NCBI GenBank assembly: GCA_051294375.1
Contig: CM119271.1
Coordinates: forward strand, 7,193,632-7,257,631
DNA: 64,000 nt
Source: Paraspadella gotoi
Taxonomy: Eukaryota; Chaetognatha
Direction of reading: 5' to 3'
The notes below the pieces were generated by a model that had not been told where the DNA came from, made no database searches, and worked only from the letters and a program-made list of their open reading frames with translations. How positions within the stretch are numbered: the stretch's first letter is position 1; each line of letters starts with the position of its first letter. This document shows, piece by piece, positions 33,033 through 47,500 of the stretch. The translations under genes and the position numbers were made by a program.

Positions 33033-34442
33033 TTTTGAGGTAAGATTTTGTAGAATGAATCTGGAAGGCGGAGCAGCGAGCGAGTCTCGGACGATTACCA
33101 GGGTTAACGGGTACTGTAACCACAAAATCAAAACTAATAAAGGACAAGGGAGGAGCTATTTTGTTTCCTTTCCCCTTTTAGATTTTTTTTTTTTAAACCG
33201 ACGACCGACACGCGACTGTTGCTAGGCATCCATTTCGAGGAAAGATTCCATGTTCTGAACTCGATGCTTTGGCTTTATGAGATCTTTTCGTGCCAGGTTA
33301 GCTCTCGTTTTATGAGTAGGCTTTTCTTTCAATACTCTATAGTCAACTGACGAACTATTACTTATTTGCTATCTAAGTCATAGCTTTTCCCCGTCTTCCC
33401 GCGTCTCCCTCCGACAAAAGACTGAAAAGATTGAGCAAATATATAAACTACATTTTTATTAACAGTTTTGTAAAGAACAACAAAAGGTCAGGTCATTTTA
33501 ACAGATGGTTTAATTCTCGTCATCATCGTCGTCTTGAAGAGAGATCACCAACTAAATTGTATAGCATATAGATACATCTTAAATAAATAGAACGACAGTG
33601 GCGGGATTTGATAGAACTTCCGCACTTGGGATGATAGTGATTAAAACTGATTGTCCCAATTTTGAAATTATTTTGAATCATCGTAACACCGGTAAGACAA
33701 AACGCGCTACAGATAAAGACTAATGACTATTAAAAATATTTTTTTTATTCGCTAGCTAATATTTATTGCTTTTAAACGACGATGAGAGAATATAATCAAA
33801 GAATCAATAATTAAGTACACAAAGGATGGTTGGTAACGGAAAGTAATTACAGTTATAGCTCGTTCTGTTCATTTTTTGTTTACTGTTAAAAAAAAAAAAA
33901 AAAACGCGGTATGAAAGAACAACCCATGATAGAGAGATTCTATGTACGGTAAGCTAAAAAAGGCACTATAAGCTAGGCTTAGGATATGATTTTTTTTTGT
34001 TGTTTAAAAAGTGAACATATTATTGATCATGAAATTCAATATGGAGGGTAAAGACCATGGACAATTTGCTGAACAGATCCAAATTCTGTACACGAACGCT
34101 AGATCTGAGAAAACTGCAGGTGCGCATGCGCACGCCACGTGTGCGACTAAAAAAATATATCACTTAAGTCATCACTCGAGAACGATTTTTTTTCAAAATG
34201 GACGCGCGGATAAAAAAAAAAGTAAACAGGACAAAAAATCGCAAATCGCCATTAAGATATATACGAAAAAAAAAAATTGTATCGAAATACAACAACAATA
34301 TAATCTGTAACAGTAAACAAGTTATAAATTCAATAATCTTGGGAAGGGTTTGGGAAACAGTTGGGGACTGTTGTTCCCCAGAATAAAAACTACTGGTGTA
34401 TAAAAAAAATTATGGGGGGGATTAAGGGGAATGGGAAATTTC
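33033..34442. other. Upstream region of coiled-coil gene and Notch 3' UTR
   Basis: AT-rich, no convincing open frame. The right side should be the Notch 3' untranslated region; minus-strand AATAAA-like hexamers occur but none stands out. The left side, GC-richer near 33040-33240, should hold the promoter of the coiled-coil gene. Confidence 0.5.
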
Positions 34443-36151
34443 TCATAAGTACACGCCGTCGTTAGAACGCCGACTTTGATACTGCGGTTGTTGTTGGGGC
34501 TGTTGTTGTTGTTGTTGTTGCGGCTGTTGTTGTTGCTGCGACTGTTGTGGTCTACTCGGCAGATGGGGCGGATGCGGTTGGGCCTGTTGAGCCGCGTTGG
34601 GGTTGTGGTTAGGCTGGAAGGATGAATGAATATTGAATAAGTTTAAACCGATGGAGATTTTACATTGTTGGGCAGGAATTTTCACTTAGTTTTTAAACCA
34701 TTTGACTCACTTGTTGCGCGTTCTGTTGCGGCATTGGATGCTGCATGTGCTGCGGGGGTGAATGCACCCCATCGCTCCAGTCGGAAGTGGCAACGGAATG
34801 AGGACTGGTGGTGGGGCTGGACCACTGACCGGGGCTGTCGGGGGACGGGGTGAGATAATGTTCGAGGGACGGGGCGGTGCTTGGCGTGGAATCTCCGTTG
34901 ACGCCACCACCTGCGCCTCCAACACCGCCGCCGACGCCCGCGCCACCGCCGCCCGCGTGGCTGTGGTGCGAGGGCGGCGTGGGAATGCTGGAAGCGCCGT
35001 TGTAACTAGCGTTGTGAGACAGGAGGGTGGCGGAGCCGTCCGCGGAGGATGTCGAAGTCTTCGGTGGAAGTTTGGGGTTGTTGTTGTTGGAGGTGCCGCC
35101 CTGTGGCAAGGAAGGGACCTGCATGCCAGGTGGCAACGTGGGGTTCATGAACGCCTCCGTTCCCATGAGTCCGTGAGAATTTCCTTGAGAGTTTCCGCCG
35201 CCGTTGGCGCCGCCAAAGTCGAAGGCTCGGCCGAGGCCGTTGGAGAAGTTGGCGAGCGACTGTTGCTGTTGCTGAGCCTGTTGAACGGCGGCCATCGCAG
35301 CGGCTGTGGCGGCTTGCTGTTGTTGTTGCTGATGCCTCTGAAATTGCTGCATCTGCATGGCGTGCAGGTGCGTCGGACTCAGCGGCATGTGGATGTAGTT
35401 GGCAGTTTTTCTCGGAGAAGGTGGTACCGGTGGGTGCTGCTGCGGCACGGCGCCGTTCCGCGGGGGCATCGGCGGCGGGACAGCAGCGCGAGATCCCGGC
35501 TCCTGATGCGGCTGAAAGGGTCGGCCCATGGCGTCCGTCACGAACCCGTTCATGGTGGCTCCGAGCGGCGGCGACATTCCTTGCATCATCTCTCGATCGA
35601 TCAGCTGCTGCTGGCCACGCATCATGTTCAGCTGCGCCTGCTGCGACATGGAGACGGGCGCTGCCGCAGTTTCGGTGCTCAGGATGTTAGGATGACTGAT
35701 GGCGGAGCTAAGGGAAGCCATGGGGAATCCGTTGGGCGAGGTCATTGACCCCGAGGCGTCAAGACCGTTAGGACTCAAGCTGGACATTCCGCGACCGAGA
35801 GTGTGGGAGAGTCCGGCTGGAACTCCGTCTCCCTGGCGCGGTCCGGCGCCGCCCTTGAGTTTTTTGCTTCCGTGTTGTTTGGACGCCTTCGTCTTGGCGG
35901 GCAGCGTCATGTTTCCGTTTCCATGGTGATCGCCGCCATCGCCGCCGCCGCGTGGCGGAACGTCCGGCGGAGAGCTCTTCTTCTTCTTCTTGAAAGACTT
36001 GGCGTGGCCGGCGTCACCCATCATGGCGGCGCCCATGGCATTGCCCATTCCGGCGCTCATCATTCCGGCGCCGACGCCGCGGAGTCCGAAATCGTCCAGG
36101 AGGCGGACGATGTCTTCGTGGAGGCGTTCGTTGGCCACGTCGCGTGGGAGT
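34443..36151 (-). other. Notch: Notch C-terminal region: last ankyrin part, TAD, OPA and PEST
   Basis: Two exons. The 1441-base exon starts [20 protein letters not shown], the end of the ankyrin domain. A basic segment (KSFKKKKKS), Gln-rich tracts and the PEST region follow. The conserved degron-like [14 protein letters not shown] and SDWSDG are encoded at about 34810-34861; this matches the CDK8/Fbw7 control region of other Notch proteins. The last exon encodes an OPA-type polyglutamine run (about 34480-34555) and ends NDGVYL. Confidence 0.9.
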
Positions 36152-39100
36152 CTGCGATAGTTAATGTATTCATTAATAATAATAGTCAGAGGAGGATTTA
36201 GCCTGCCGTCCAATTCTCCTCCTCTTCTTCCTTCCTTCCTCCTCCTGCCCCTCAGTATATTTTGTCTAGCGATACATTCTCTCGTTTTCTACTCTTCGCG
36301 AAATATACCATTATTTTCCCTCTATTTCTTCACGCCTTCAATACTCCTCAAGATAGTTATCAAAATTACATTATAATTTCAGTTTCTAATATAAAAGGAC
36401 ATTTATTAAATTATGCGCTAATTGCCGAATAATGTAATGAAACAGATAATAGAATTAGTTTTCTCAAACGAAGCCCTTTTTGTTTTTCCTCACCTCTTAC
36501 ATTCTCCCTTAGATGCTCCCTCTATTTCCAGAAGACAACACTGACTTCCCCTTCCCAAATTGAATTATTAGATAAATAAAACATTTTTTTAAAAAAAACA
36601 AGCAATATATATTTGTTTAAATAATATAGATTAAATACTAAATCCTTCATAAAATATAAAAATAGAAATTCTTTAGTTTTCGAAACAAACTCTCACCTGT
36701 CGAGATGATCGGTAATTTCGATGTTGGCGCTGTAGCTGAGTAAAATCGAGGCGGCTTCGTAGCTTCCTTCTCTCGCCGCCAGGAAAAGAGGAGTTTCGTC
36801 TTTGGCGTCCTGCGCGTCTCTGACGGAGAAAGAAAAAACAAGAAATTTTAGGATTTGAAGAAACAAAAAGAAAAAAACAAAACAAAACAAAACAAAAAAT
36901 ATCGCTCGTTATTCAATGGACATTTCTAGTAGATCGAAATCGCTCACTTGTTAGCTCCTGCGGCCAGCAGGCTTTGCACGGCGTCCTCGTTGTTAACCGC
37001 GGCAGCCCAGTGCAACGCCGTCTTGCCGTTCATATCGGCCGAGTTAATGTCGGCGTCCGATTGGATGAGATCCTCGGCCATTCCCTCGATGGCCAATCGG
37101 GAGGCGAGGATGAGCGGCGTCGTTCCGTCCGTCATCTTAGCGTTGAGATTCGTGGCCCGGTTGCGTAGGAGGATCTGGAAGACGCCTTGGGCGTCCGAGG
37201 CAACGGCGGTGTGCAGCGGGGTTCGCCCGGAGTTGTCAGGGGCGTTGGCGTCTGCGCCGGCGTCGAGAAGGCGCTTGGCGGCGTCGGCGCGGGCGAAGCG
37301 CGCCGCCAGGTGGAGGGAGGTCTCGCCGGTGCGGTCTGGGAGATGAGATAGAAAAGACGTCGGTTGAAGTAAATTTAAAACTCGCGTCAAAGAACAAAAA
37401 TCTCAAGACAAAAGTCAAAAGCAAGAAACAAAAATAAATAAATAAATTAATCAAAAAATAAATCTTACCAGTTTGCGCGTTGATACTGGCTCCTTGCATC
37501 AATAAGTCCGTGATGATCGCCGTCGAGTCCGAAGGTTCTCCACAGTCGCCATCTTCGTCGAAGCCCTGATCCAGACCGTTGCCGCGCGCGGCCGCCAGCA
37601 TAAGCGGCGTCAGCCCGTCGGGCCCCTTCTGGTTCACGTCGATCGACATGGGGTCGTAGTCGATTTCTCCTTGGGGCGGCGTGGGCATGCCTGGTGGGGT
37701 AGAAATGTTACATATGAATGAGATATTAGTTAAACTTTAAAAACACTTTATAATTTATATTTGAATCATATTTCGAGTTTTATTTAGATTTTAAACAAAT
37801 TAAAACAAATTAAATCAAATCTGTAGTATTTTAATTACAGAAAAGATAAAACTGCAGACGTACAAACAAACTAAAAACAAACAAACTAAAAACAAACAAA
37901 AGACTCACCGTGTCCGGGTTTAACGTCGTCCTGCTTTGCCCATTGCCTCGCCGAGTCGATGCTGTCGTAAGTGTTGTCGACGACCCTGCTCGAAGGGCCG
38001 GTCGAGGTCATGCCGGGAGGAAGCCCCCTCGGCCCATAGCTGCCCGGGTGGGGCGGGGTAAGCTGATTCATGGTGCCCGGTCCGTGATGGAACTGCGAGT
38101 TGCGTCGATCGTGAGCGCCGGCGCCGGCGCTGCCAGGACCGACCATGTACTCGTTGTAAGGATCGTACTCTTGCTTGATCCTTTTCTTGTTCGGTTTGTC
38201 GCAGTCGTCGTCCGACCAATCACCGCAATGTTTTTTGTTGTCATTGGCGTCCATGTCGTTGAGGTGGGAGGCCTGGGTTGGAAACGAAGGTTAGAATGAA
38301 ATATTTTCAAGTAATATTTTTTTGATAAGAGAAAAATGAAGCCGATTATAGTTAGTATTTTCTAATAAACTTATGTCTTATTCATAATTTTATAAAGAAA
38401 TCATACAAGCATGACATTATCATTAAACCTGAAGGAATTCAAAAGTAACTAGCTAATAAACAAAATAATTTCAAATTTTCCCGCCATTTTTCATCGTTTC
38501 CACTCCCACCTGACTCCCGTGAATGTTCTTCATCTCCTCTCCGTCCGGCCCTCTCCTCATCGAAGCCCCGCTATTCCGCGACGACATCGAAGACTTTGGC
38601 TTCAAGCTGCCGATGAATCCTTCAGGAAACCACGTGGTCCCTCGCTGTCGCTTCCGCTTGTTCACCGTCACCAGAACACAGGCGACGGCCAAGACGAGCA
38701 GACAACCGAGAACGATGAGGATGATGACCTCGTTGCCGGGCGCCGAAGGAATCGCCGGCTCGCCGCCCTCGGGCTCCACCGTCCTCGCTTCCACGAAGGG
38801 AAACGGGATCTCCAGTTCGTCCCCTCTATCCTTCAGGATCTCCAAGTAGTCGGCGGCCGACTTGGCCGTGTTGAAGCACTGGTTCTCTTCGGCGTCCTTG
38901 CCTTCTTCGCACTTGCGATAATCGATGAGGAGGTAGACCTGAGTGCCCTCGATCTGATCGTAGACGGACGACCGTTTCCGGCGGCCGCTCTGCATGTCCT
39001 GGAGGGAGGTGCTCTCTTCTTGGATCTGGTGTTGGAGAAGGTTGGGTGGAAGTGGAGGAATAGAAAGGAAAAAAAAATTAGTTTGATTTTTGGAAGAAGC

Positions 39101-40415
39101 ATTTACGTCTAAGCTAAAGACATCGAAATTACATCGAATATTCGAGTGAAGACTTATTTCCATAAAAAGTTAAAAATGTTCACGTACTAATCAAAAACAA
39201 AAAGCAAAACAGAACAACAAAAAAAATTTGAAACCAGAGGTGGAAATTATGAATATTATTATACTGAATTATACCGAATACTATTATAATTATACTGAAT
39301 ATTATTATTAAGTTTAAGAGTTCCTCATAACATTTATCTCCAAACCTCGTGGCTAAAGCTGACATTCAACGAATAAACTAACGATTTAAGACGATCAATA
39401 ATGGTTGATCTCTAACGAGCACTAATGGCCGCATTACCGCGAACGTACGATAACTAATTAACGCGAACTAACGAGCACTACTGCTAACGGATATAATGTT
39501 TGTAAAATTTATACTTACGCTAACCTCGTCAAGGAATCTCTTCAGTCTTTGATTCTTCCCGCCGAGGGTCAAAGCCGTCGGCGCCCATGGATAAATCATG
39601 TCGTTGCCGTTGTTGTCCTTGGCGATGCTGACCACGACGTGGAGCAGTCGGCCCAGCGCTCGCAGAAACCGACCCGTGTTCTTGATAAACACGTCCATGG
39701 GTACCATGACGACCACGGCCAGGTAGTCTTTGTCGTACTTGCCGGGACCCTTCTCGCAATCGAAACCGTCCCAGCCGCATGCCATCGAGTTGCAACCCTG
39801 ATCGCAATGTTTGTTGTTCCAATTCTTTTCGCAATAGGCTTCGTAGGTCGGGTTGCATTCCCCGACGTTCTCGCAATCGAAGCCGTCGTAGAGGCACTTA
39901 CGGGGAGAAAGAGGGGAGTGTGTAAGTTGAACGATCGTAGACAAAGTAAACGAAGTAAAAAAGGAAGTCAAATTTCAAAAAATTAAAAGATGAAAAAAAA
40001 AAAAAAAAAAATAGAAGTCGAACGAAAAACAAAGCCAAACCCATCGCACATTTTCTCACCATTTCAACATTGCATTCGGGGTTGCACACTTTATCCCGAA
40101 ACACGTCGACGCAGGCCAACCCGGTCTTGGTCTTGAGGTTGCACTCTTCCCAGAAGGTGCCTTTGGGCTTGTCGGGCACGTCGACGCCCTCGCCGCCGGG
40201 GAACTTGGGGTCGAAGTCTGAGCAACGTCGCCCGTTCCACGTGGACGGGCAGTCGCAGACGTAGTCGCCGGGCAAGTCCCGACAGGCGCCGCCGTGCTCG
40301 CAGACCACGCCCTCGCACTCGTTCTTCTCGTCGATCTCGCATCGCTCGCCTTTGTGGGGGGGGGGAATTAATTTAAATTATTTAATTAAGAAATTATAGT
40401 AATAATATTGTATGT

Positions 40416-40447
<32 letters not shown>

Positions 40448-40460
40448 TAAAGAAAGAAAG

Positions 40461-40520
<60 letters not shown>

Positions 40521-43500
40521 TCGTCAAACTAACGCACCTTTAAGCCCCGGAATACAGAGACAAATAAAAGACGTCGCCAGCGCCTCGCACGATCCGCCAT
40601 TTTGACACGGGTTTTTGCGACACACAGATGTCGTCTCTTCACATCGATCGCCAGTGAGCCCTTCGGGGCATTCGCAAACGGGGCCGAAGTCGCCGTTTGA
40701 GCAGAGACCGCCGAAGCGGCACGGGTTTGGCTCGCAGAAAGAGAATTTGTGTTCGCAGTGTTTACCTGATGGGCAGAAATATAAGTATTTGTTAAGTTTG
40801 TGTTTAAAAATGTCTTCATTTCAAAATAGGCAGCTATTGTTCTAACCCGTCCATCCCGGGATGCAGTCGCATCTGTACGCGTTGACAGTTTGCACGCACG
40901 CCTGAGTTCCTTCTTTGGAGCAAGGATTGGAGAGACACTCGTTCACGTCGCCCTCACAACGCGGACCGACGAATCCGGCTGGGCATCTGGCGGCGAAAGA
41001 ACGAAACAATTAATTCTAGCGTTTAATAGAAATATTTTTGTTAAAATGATGTCATGGCACGAATAGATTTTAAAATTAGAAAATTACGACAAAGCGCAAG
41101 TAAACTCACCGGCAGGAAAACCCATTGATCTGATCCACGCACTCTCCGTCGTGATGACAGGCGCCCTCGAAGCAGTCGTTCTGGTTGATCTCGCACAAGA
41201 GGCCGTCCGTACCGCGAGGACACGAACAGTAGAATGAGTTGGTCTGGTCGTGACATGTGCCGCCGTTGTGACAGGGGTTGTACGCGCAGTCGTCCACGTC
41301 GTACTGACACTGTGTGCCTTGGAATCCGGGCAGGCAGTCGCAGGTGTAGTGACCGACGCGGTTGATGCAGGTGGCGCCGTTTCTGGGAGGACGAAAAACA
41401 AAAGGGGTAAAGTTTGACAATAAGCGACGAAAAAAAACAAACCAACAATTGTCTCGTCATCAGCATTGTTTAAAAAGAACAACAAGAAAATAAAATCAAT
41501 TTAAAATTAAATTCCTATTAAAATTAACCTATTAAACAAATATAATTAACGAAACCCAACGGCTAACCTGCAGGGCGAGGACTCGCAATGGTTGACCGGT
41601 CGATCGCAGTACGATCCCTCCCACCCCTTAGAACAGTTGCAAACGTGAGAAGTGCCACGATCGTGACAAGTCCCGTGAGTGTTGCAAAGTTGGTCGAAAC
41701 GTATTCCGCGCTGATTTGCCAAAATATCGCAGGAAACCTTAACGAGGAAAACAGTTCATTTAAAAAAAGGGGTCAAAAAACAAAAATCCATGTAACACGA
41801 ATAACACAAATAAAATGAAAAGTACGTAGTACGAAATAAAAAAAATAAAAAAAACTCACCATCGGTACGTCGCAAATTTTGCCCGTCCATCCATCGGGAC
41901 AGTGACACGTAAACTCGTGCCTGACTTGCGTGCATCGTCCGTTGTTCTGGCACGGTTGCAGCGAGCACCAATCGACAATGTTCTGGCATTGGCCGCCTTG
42001 AAACCCGCGAGGACAGAAACACTTGTAAGCTAGGTCACCGTCGACGCAAGTGCCGCCGTTCTTGCAAGGCCCAGAGTCGCAACGGTTGACGCGGTTCTGG
42101 CAGTTTGAACCGGTGTAGCCGTCCGGACAGTAGCACTTGTAGCTGTTGACGAGGTCCTTGCAGGTGCCGCCGTTGAGGCAGGAGGTGGAGGTGCAATCCT
42201 CGTCGTTAATCTGGCAGTTGGGACCAGAGAATCCGCGCGGACACTCGCAGGTGTGGGAGTCGACGAAGTCTGTGCAGGTGGCGCCGTTTTGACAGGGCGA
42301 GCTGAGGCATTCGTCGATGTCCTCTTCGCAACGAGAACCGGTGAAGCTGTTTGTGATGGGGAAAGTGTGAAAAAAGATTTAAAAAATTATGCAAATAGGG
42401 AAAATAAGTTATCGAAAAAAAAAAACGGAAAAATGAAAAAAAAAAAAAAAATGTATGAAAAATTAAAAGCACATCAGCGATGAATGCTTGAATGAAAGCC
42501 GAAACTTGTCTGTACCATTAAAAATAAAATCGTTGATGTAAAAAGACTTCGTCTTTAATCTCAAATAAGAATTATGAAAAATGAAAAAAATGAATGAAAA
42601 TAAATAAAAAGAAGTACAAATCAAACAATTTTAACGAAACTTACCCATCGACGCAAAAGCAGCTAAAGTCGTCCAGGCCGTCAACACATGTCCCGCCATT
42701 TAGACAAGGACTGATTGGCGAGCAATCGTCAATGTTGTATTCGCATTTGCGTCCTGAAAACCCGCGCTGACAGCGACACGTATAATTGCCATTGGTGTTG
42801 ATGCAGGTGCCCCTGTTGCGACAGGGCACGCTGTCCACGGCGCACTCGTCCACGTCTTCGTCGCAGTGTCGGCCCGTCCAGCCGATGCGGCACACGCACT
42901 GGTAGCTCTGGGTAAGGTAAGGTAAGGTAGCAAAGGTAAGTTTATATCGAGGGACCGTTAAAATTTAAATGAATAGTAGATTAAATACAAACTCTCCACC
43001 CAAATTACCTGATAATCCGAGGTTGGCATGCATTTGGCTCCGTTGTTGCAAGGATTGCTCTTGCACGGATTAAGCCTGACGTCGCAGAATCTCCCAGTGT
43101 ATGGCAGATCGCAGATGCATTTGGCCTGGTTGACGAGATCCACGCATTTGCCGTTGGTGCAAGGATTCGGGTCGCAATCGTCGATGTTGACGTGACAGTT
43201 GACTCCAGTGTAGCCTTGCAGGCAGATGCACTTGTAGGAAGTCTCGTGGTTCTGGCACCAACCGCCGTGTTGGCAAGGGTTGGAGAGGCAGTAGTTGACG
43301 CGGGCCTCGCATCGGGTGCCGGTGAAACCGGGACGACAGGTGCAAGTGAACCTGAGAGGTGGAGAGGGGAAGAGGAGGAAGAAGGGGAAAAGAAAAGAGT
43401 GGGATGATAGGAAGGGTAATGAAGTTGAAGGAAAGGAGAAAATTAGAAAATTAAGTTGACTTAGTATCATTTACTAGAAAGTTTATTTCGTTGAAAACTT

Positions 43501-44451
43501 TAAAACTTTCACGAAAATAAATAATAATGATTAGTAACATTTTTACTATCATTTTGTTTTTATTCACATTTCTTAACTGTTTAATATAAAATTTATTATT
43601 AGATTTATTCATTTAGTTATTCATTTTTACAAATACTTAAAAAACAGCAAATCTTTATAACTCTTACTTGTAAACCCCGTCGACGCAGGTTCCGCCGTTG
43701 ATGCAGGGATTGGAGGCGCACTCGTTCTCCTCGGAGAGACACTGCGGATCGAAGTATCCGGACGGGCAGTTGCACTTGTAGCCGTTGATGTGGTCCTCGC
43801 ATCGGCCGCCGTTGTGGCACGGGTTGGAGCGGCACTCGTCAATGTCGTGCTCGCAGTTGATGCCTTCGTAACTGGAGGAATAGAAAGATATTTGAAAGTT
43901 AAAATAAACGAGAATTGTTATTTGTCATAAATATTTGACTCGCCACCAGTCGGCTTACCCCGGCAGACACTGGCAGGTGTATCGGTTGATCCCGTCCGCG
44001 CAGGTGCCGCCGTTCCGGCAGGGGTTCGACGCGCATTCGTTGTTGTTGATCTCGCAGTTGCTGCCCCAGGTGCCGAGAGGACAGACGCATTCGTACTTTC
44101 CGATGAGATCTCGACAGGTGCCTTGGTTCTGACAGGGCTTCTCTTCGCATTCGTCCAGGTCCTGTGGTTAAGGTTTTTTAATTAGATTTTAAATTGAAGG
44201 TCAGATATTTTTAAAATTGAAAAAAGAAAAACCAAACAAAAGGATAAGGTAGAGAAAAGAGAGAAAAAAGAAAGGTAAAGAGCAAAGAGAGAGAGAACGA
44301 GGAGAGAGAAGGGGAAAAGAAAAAGATCTTGATTAATCGGCTAACATATTACCAAGTCGAGGTAAATAATTTTTTTACATATCGATGAAACAAAACCATA
44401 AAAGTAAAAAATAAGAATCTGCGATGTATTCCTTTCTTTTCGTTCTTTCGT

Positions 44452-44500
<49 letters not shown>

Positions 44501-47500
44501 CGTTTCTCTACTGAAATAAAATCGTTGTTGAAATCAATTTCAAACTTTTCTAATCGAACCAAAACCCCCAAAACCCCCAAAACTGACCACTTCGCAAAAG
44601 TCTCCGCCGTATCCCGAGTCGCAGTGACACTTGAACGAGTCGACGCCGTCGATGCAGGTTCCGTGGAGACAATGGATAGAGGCGCAGTCGTCTATGTTGT
44701 GTTCGCAGTTGGTTCCTTGGAAACCCTTGCGGCAAGTACAGGTGTAGGCGTTCTGGAAGAAGGGAAGGGGTGTCATTTTTGTACTTTTTCGCGAGTTTAA
44801 TAATACCGGCATTTTATTTCGTACCGATTTTTTTTTGAGGGGGGGAAGAAGTTAACAGTTGTTTTTTTTACGTCATATCTCACCGGAAAGTTCTGACACG
44901 TTCCGTCGTTCTGACACGGGTTGGAGTCACATTCGTCGATCTCGTAATTGCAGTTGGTGCCGGTGTAACCGTCGTAGCAATCGCACTTGTAGGAGCCCGT
45001 CTCGTCCTTGCAGACGCCGTGGGCGCATGGACTCGATTCGCACTCGTCCAAGTCGATCTCGCAGCGGGGACCTTGAGGGGGGGGGGGAGGAGAAAAGGGG
45101 TCGGTGTGAGGAATTGAAGGTTATGATCGGTCGAAATTTTGTAAAATGTAGCGGTAGTAATGTATACTCCACAACTCTTAACCCAAAGGTTTTCGGGTTC
45201 GCGACTCGGTACTGTTAGACAACGAAGTTCTGAAACTAGTTTGCCACAAAAAAACTTTCTAATCCAAATGTTCGCTCGATTATCTCTTGCCAACAACAAA
45301 AGTCAAGGCAATCTTATGCGCACAAATCGATTGGTTTACTCCGTTCACCTGTGAATCCTCGCATACAGAGGCAGAGGAATTGACCCTTTTCGTCGAGGCA
45401 GGTGGCGGCGTTGGAGCAAGGATTGCTGTCGCATTCGTTGATGTTGATCTCACAACGAGGACCCGTGAATCTGATTTTGACAATGAAGACAATAAATCGA
45501 ATTATCAATTGATTGAAAATTGAATAATATATCATATCGTATATAATAATAAATTGGCCTATTTATTTAATTGAATATTTTTTTTGTATACAATTAAAAC
45601 TAGACTGTGAAAAAGAATTGATTGGAAGCTCGCAGGGCCCCGATATGTTATGTTAGGAGGGATACAGGCTTTCACCCAACCACAAAGTCAGAGGTAAGGT
45701 CAGGAACAAACTCTTGTGGAATCTCGATTGGAACTTTGTGGAAATCCGTATAAACATTTGTGGATTTAATTCATTCATTGATTGTCTTATTTAATTAAAG
45801 ATTCATTGATTATTCATTCTTTCGTCATTGATAATTATTTAATTGATTCATTACTATTTTTCCCCTCGGCTATCATGAGTTAATGATTAATATTTTATAG
45901 CAGAGGTGTTGGGTACTTCTTCGTGTTTAGGTATTTATTTATTTATTTATTTAATTTATTTAGCTTAGGTATTTATTGAATGAATGAATAATTTTTTTAT
46001 ATTATTATTAATATTAATTTTTAATTAATATAATTATTAATATATTAATGAAAAAGAGTTATTACCCCCGCGGACAGTCGCAGTAGTAGGAGCCAATGGT
46101 GTTGACGCATGTGCCCCCTTGTTCGCACGGCGACACCTCCGTTTCACGACACTCGTTTACGTCCTGATGACAATGGCTTCCCTCGTAGCCCTGGATTAGA
46201 AAACAGGATTATTAAAGATAGCGATCGATATCGTCTCAAAAAAAAAAAAAAAAAAACTAATGGATCACGGTAAACAGCAAACTGACATTTTCTTATTAGA
46301 GGAGGCGAGAAAAAGTTGTTGTCATGTTTTCCAAAAAAAGCGTCCCCGTTTGCATTTCATTTCCGTTTATATTTAAAATTAAATTTTATTATTATTTATA
46401 TTAAAAACTAAACTAATATTTTAAATTAGTATTTAGTTTTTAATTAGGGTAAGGGGATTAAGGTTTATGATAAGAGTTTAAAGTAAATAATAAAATTTAT
46501 AAATAAAAAAAAAATTCAAACAAATATTAAAATCAAAATAAATTTCGGGATTAATAAACAGAAATCGGGGCGGTTTTCAGAAAATAATACCGAAATAGTC
46601 AGCCGATATTACAAAAAAAGATGTTAGGTCTCAGCAAAGCAAATCACCTGTTGACAAGAGCACAGGTAAGTGCCCGTCACTGGGTTGGTTTCGCAAAGGG
46701 CTCCAGCAAGACAAGGGTTCGACTCGCATGCATCCGCCAGGTGACACAGAATTCCTGATCGGCCGCGAAGAATTCAGGGTGGTTGGGCGGGTGGGGGGGG
46801 GGATTGGCGAGCAAAAGAGATCGAAAAGAAAGGGGGAGTTAAAAAATAAAAAAAAACGAGGTTGAGCAAATTTAGAAAAAGAGATTGATTAAAAAATAAG
46901 GCAGGACGGAAAAAAAGGTAAGAGGACAAGGTTACCAAACCAAAGAGGGGGGAGCGCCAAAAGAAAAAAAAGGGGAAAAAAAAAAAAAAAAAAAAAACGA
47001 AACGAAACATTAAAAATCACACATCAAATCAAAAGGCGACAAAAAAATTTTTCAAGAAGCACTTTGGACGTCAAAATGACTCACCAGTTTTTCCGGGAGG
47101 ACAGTCGCAGTAATAAAATCCCAGACGGTCGTGACACGTCGCTCCGTAGTAACAGGGTTCGGTGGCGCAATCGTCTATGTTGATGGAACAGTCGTAGCCG
47201 GTGTATCCATTTTGGCAGAAGCACGTGTAACCACTGTAAAAATATTTTCGAATCATTCAGAAATTGAAACTTTATGAAACGATGAAATTACTATAAATGA
47301 AAAAAAAAATGTTTTTCTCAGAAAATTTGTTGTTCTTTTTTTCAATCAAACCGGGCAGAAATTCGAAAGCATAGAGGTCGCTTTCTCATTTAACGTTCAC
47401 AGTTGAACGTAATTAAAACAAAACAACATCGCAGAAGAAACTTCGATGAAAGGAATTAAAAAATAATTCAAAGTTTTCAACTAACCCGACGGTGTTGGCG

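Noticed and set aside
34011-34386. Two short plus-strand open frames downstream of Notch
   Set aside because: Lysine-rich frames in AT-rich 3' untranslated DNA with no motif or splice support.
34762-35748. 328-codon plus-strand open frame opposite the Notch tail
   Set aside because: Antisense of the Gln/Gly/Pro-rich Notch tail; it lacks any domain and is rich in Arg and Gly from codon complement bias.
39897-40059. Possible hidden LNR exon in the intron between LNR exons
   Set aside because: Read on the minus strand, this 163-base intron is mostly T-rich with no Cys-containing open segment flanked by splice sites.
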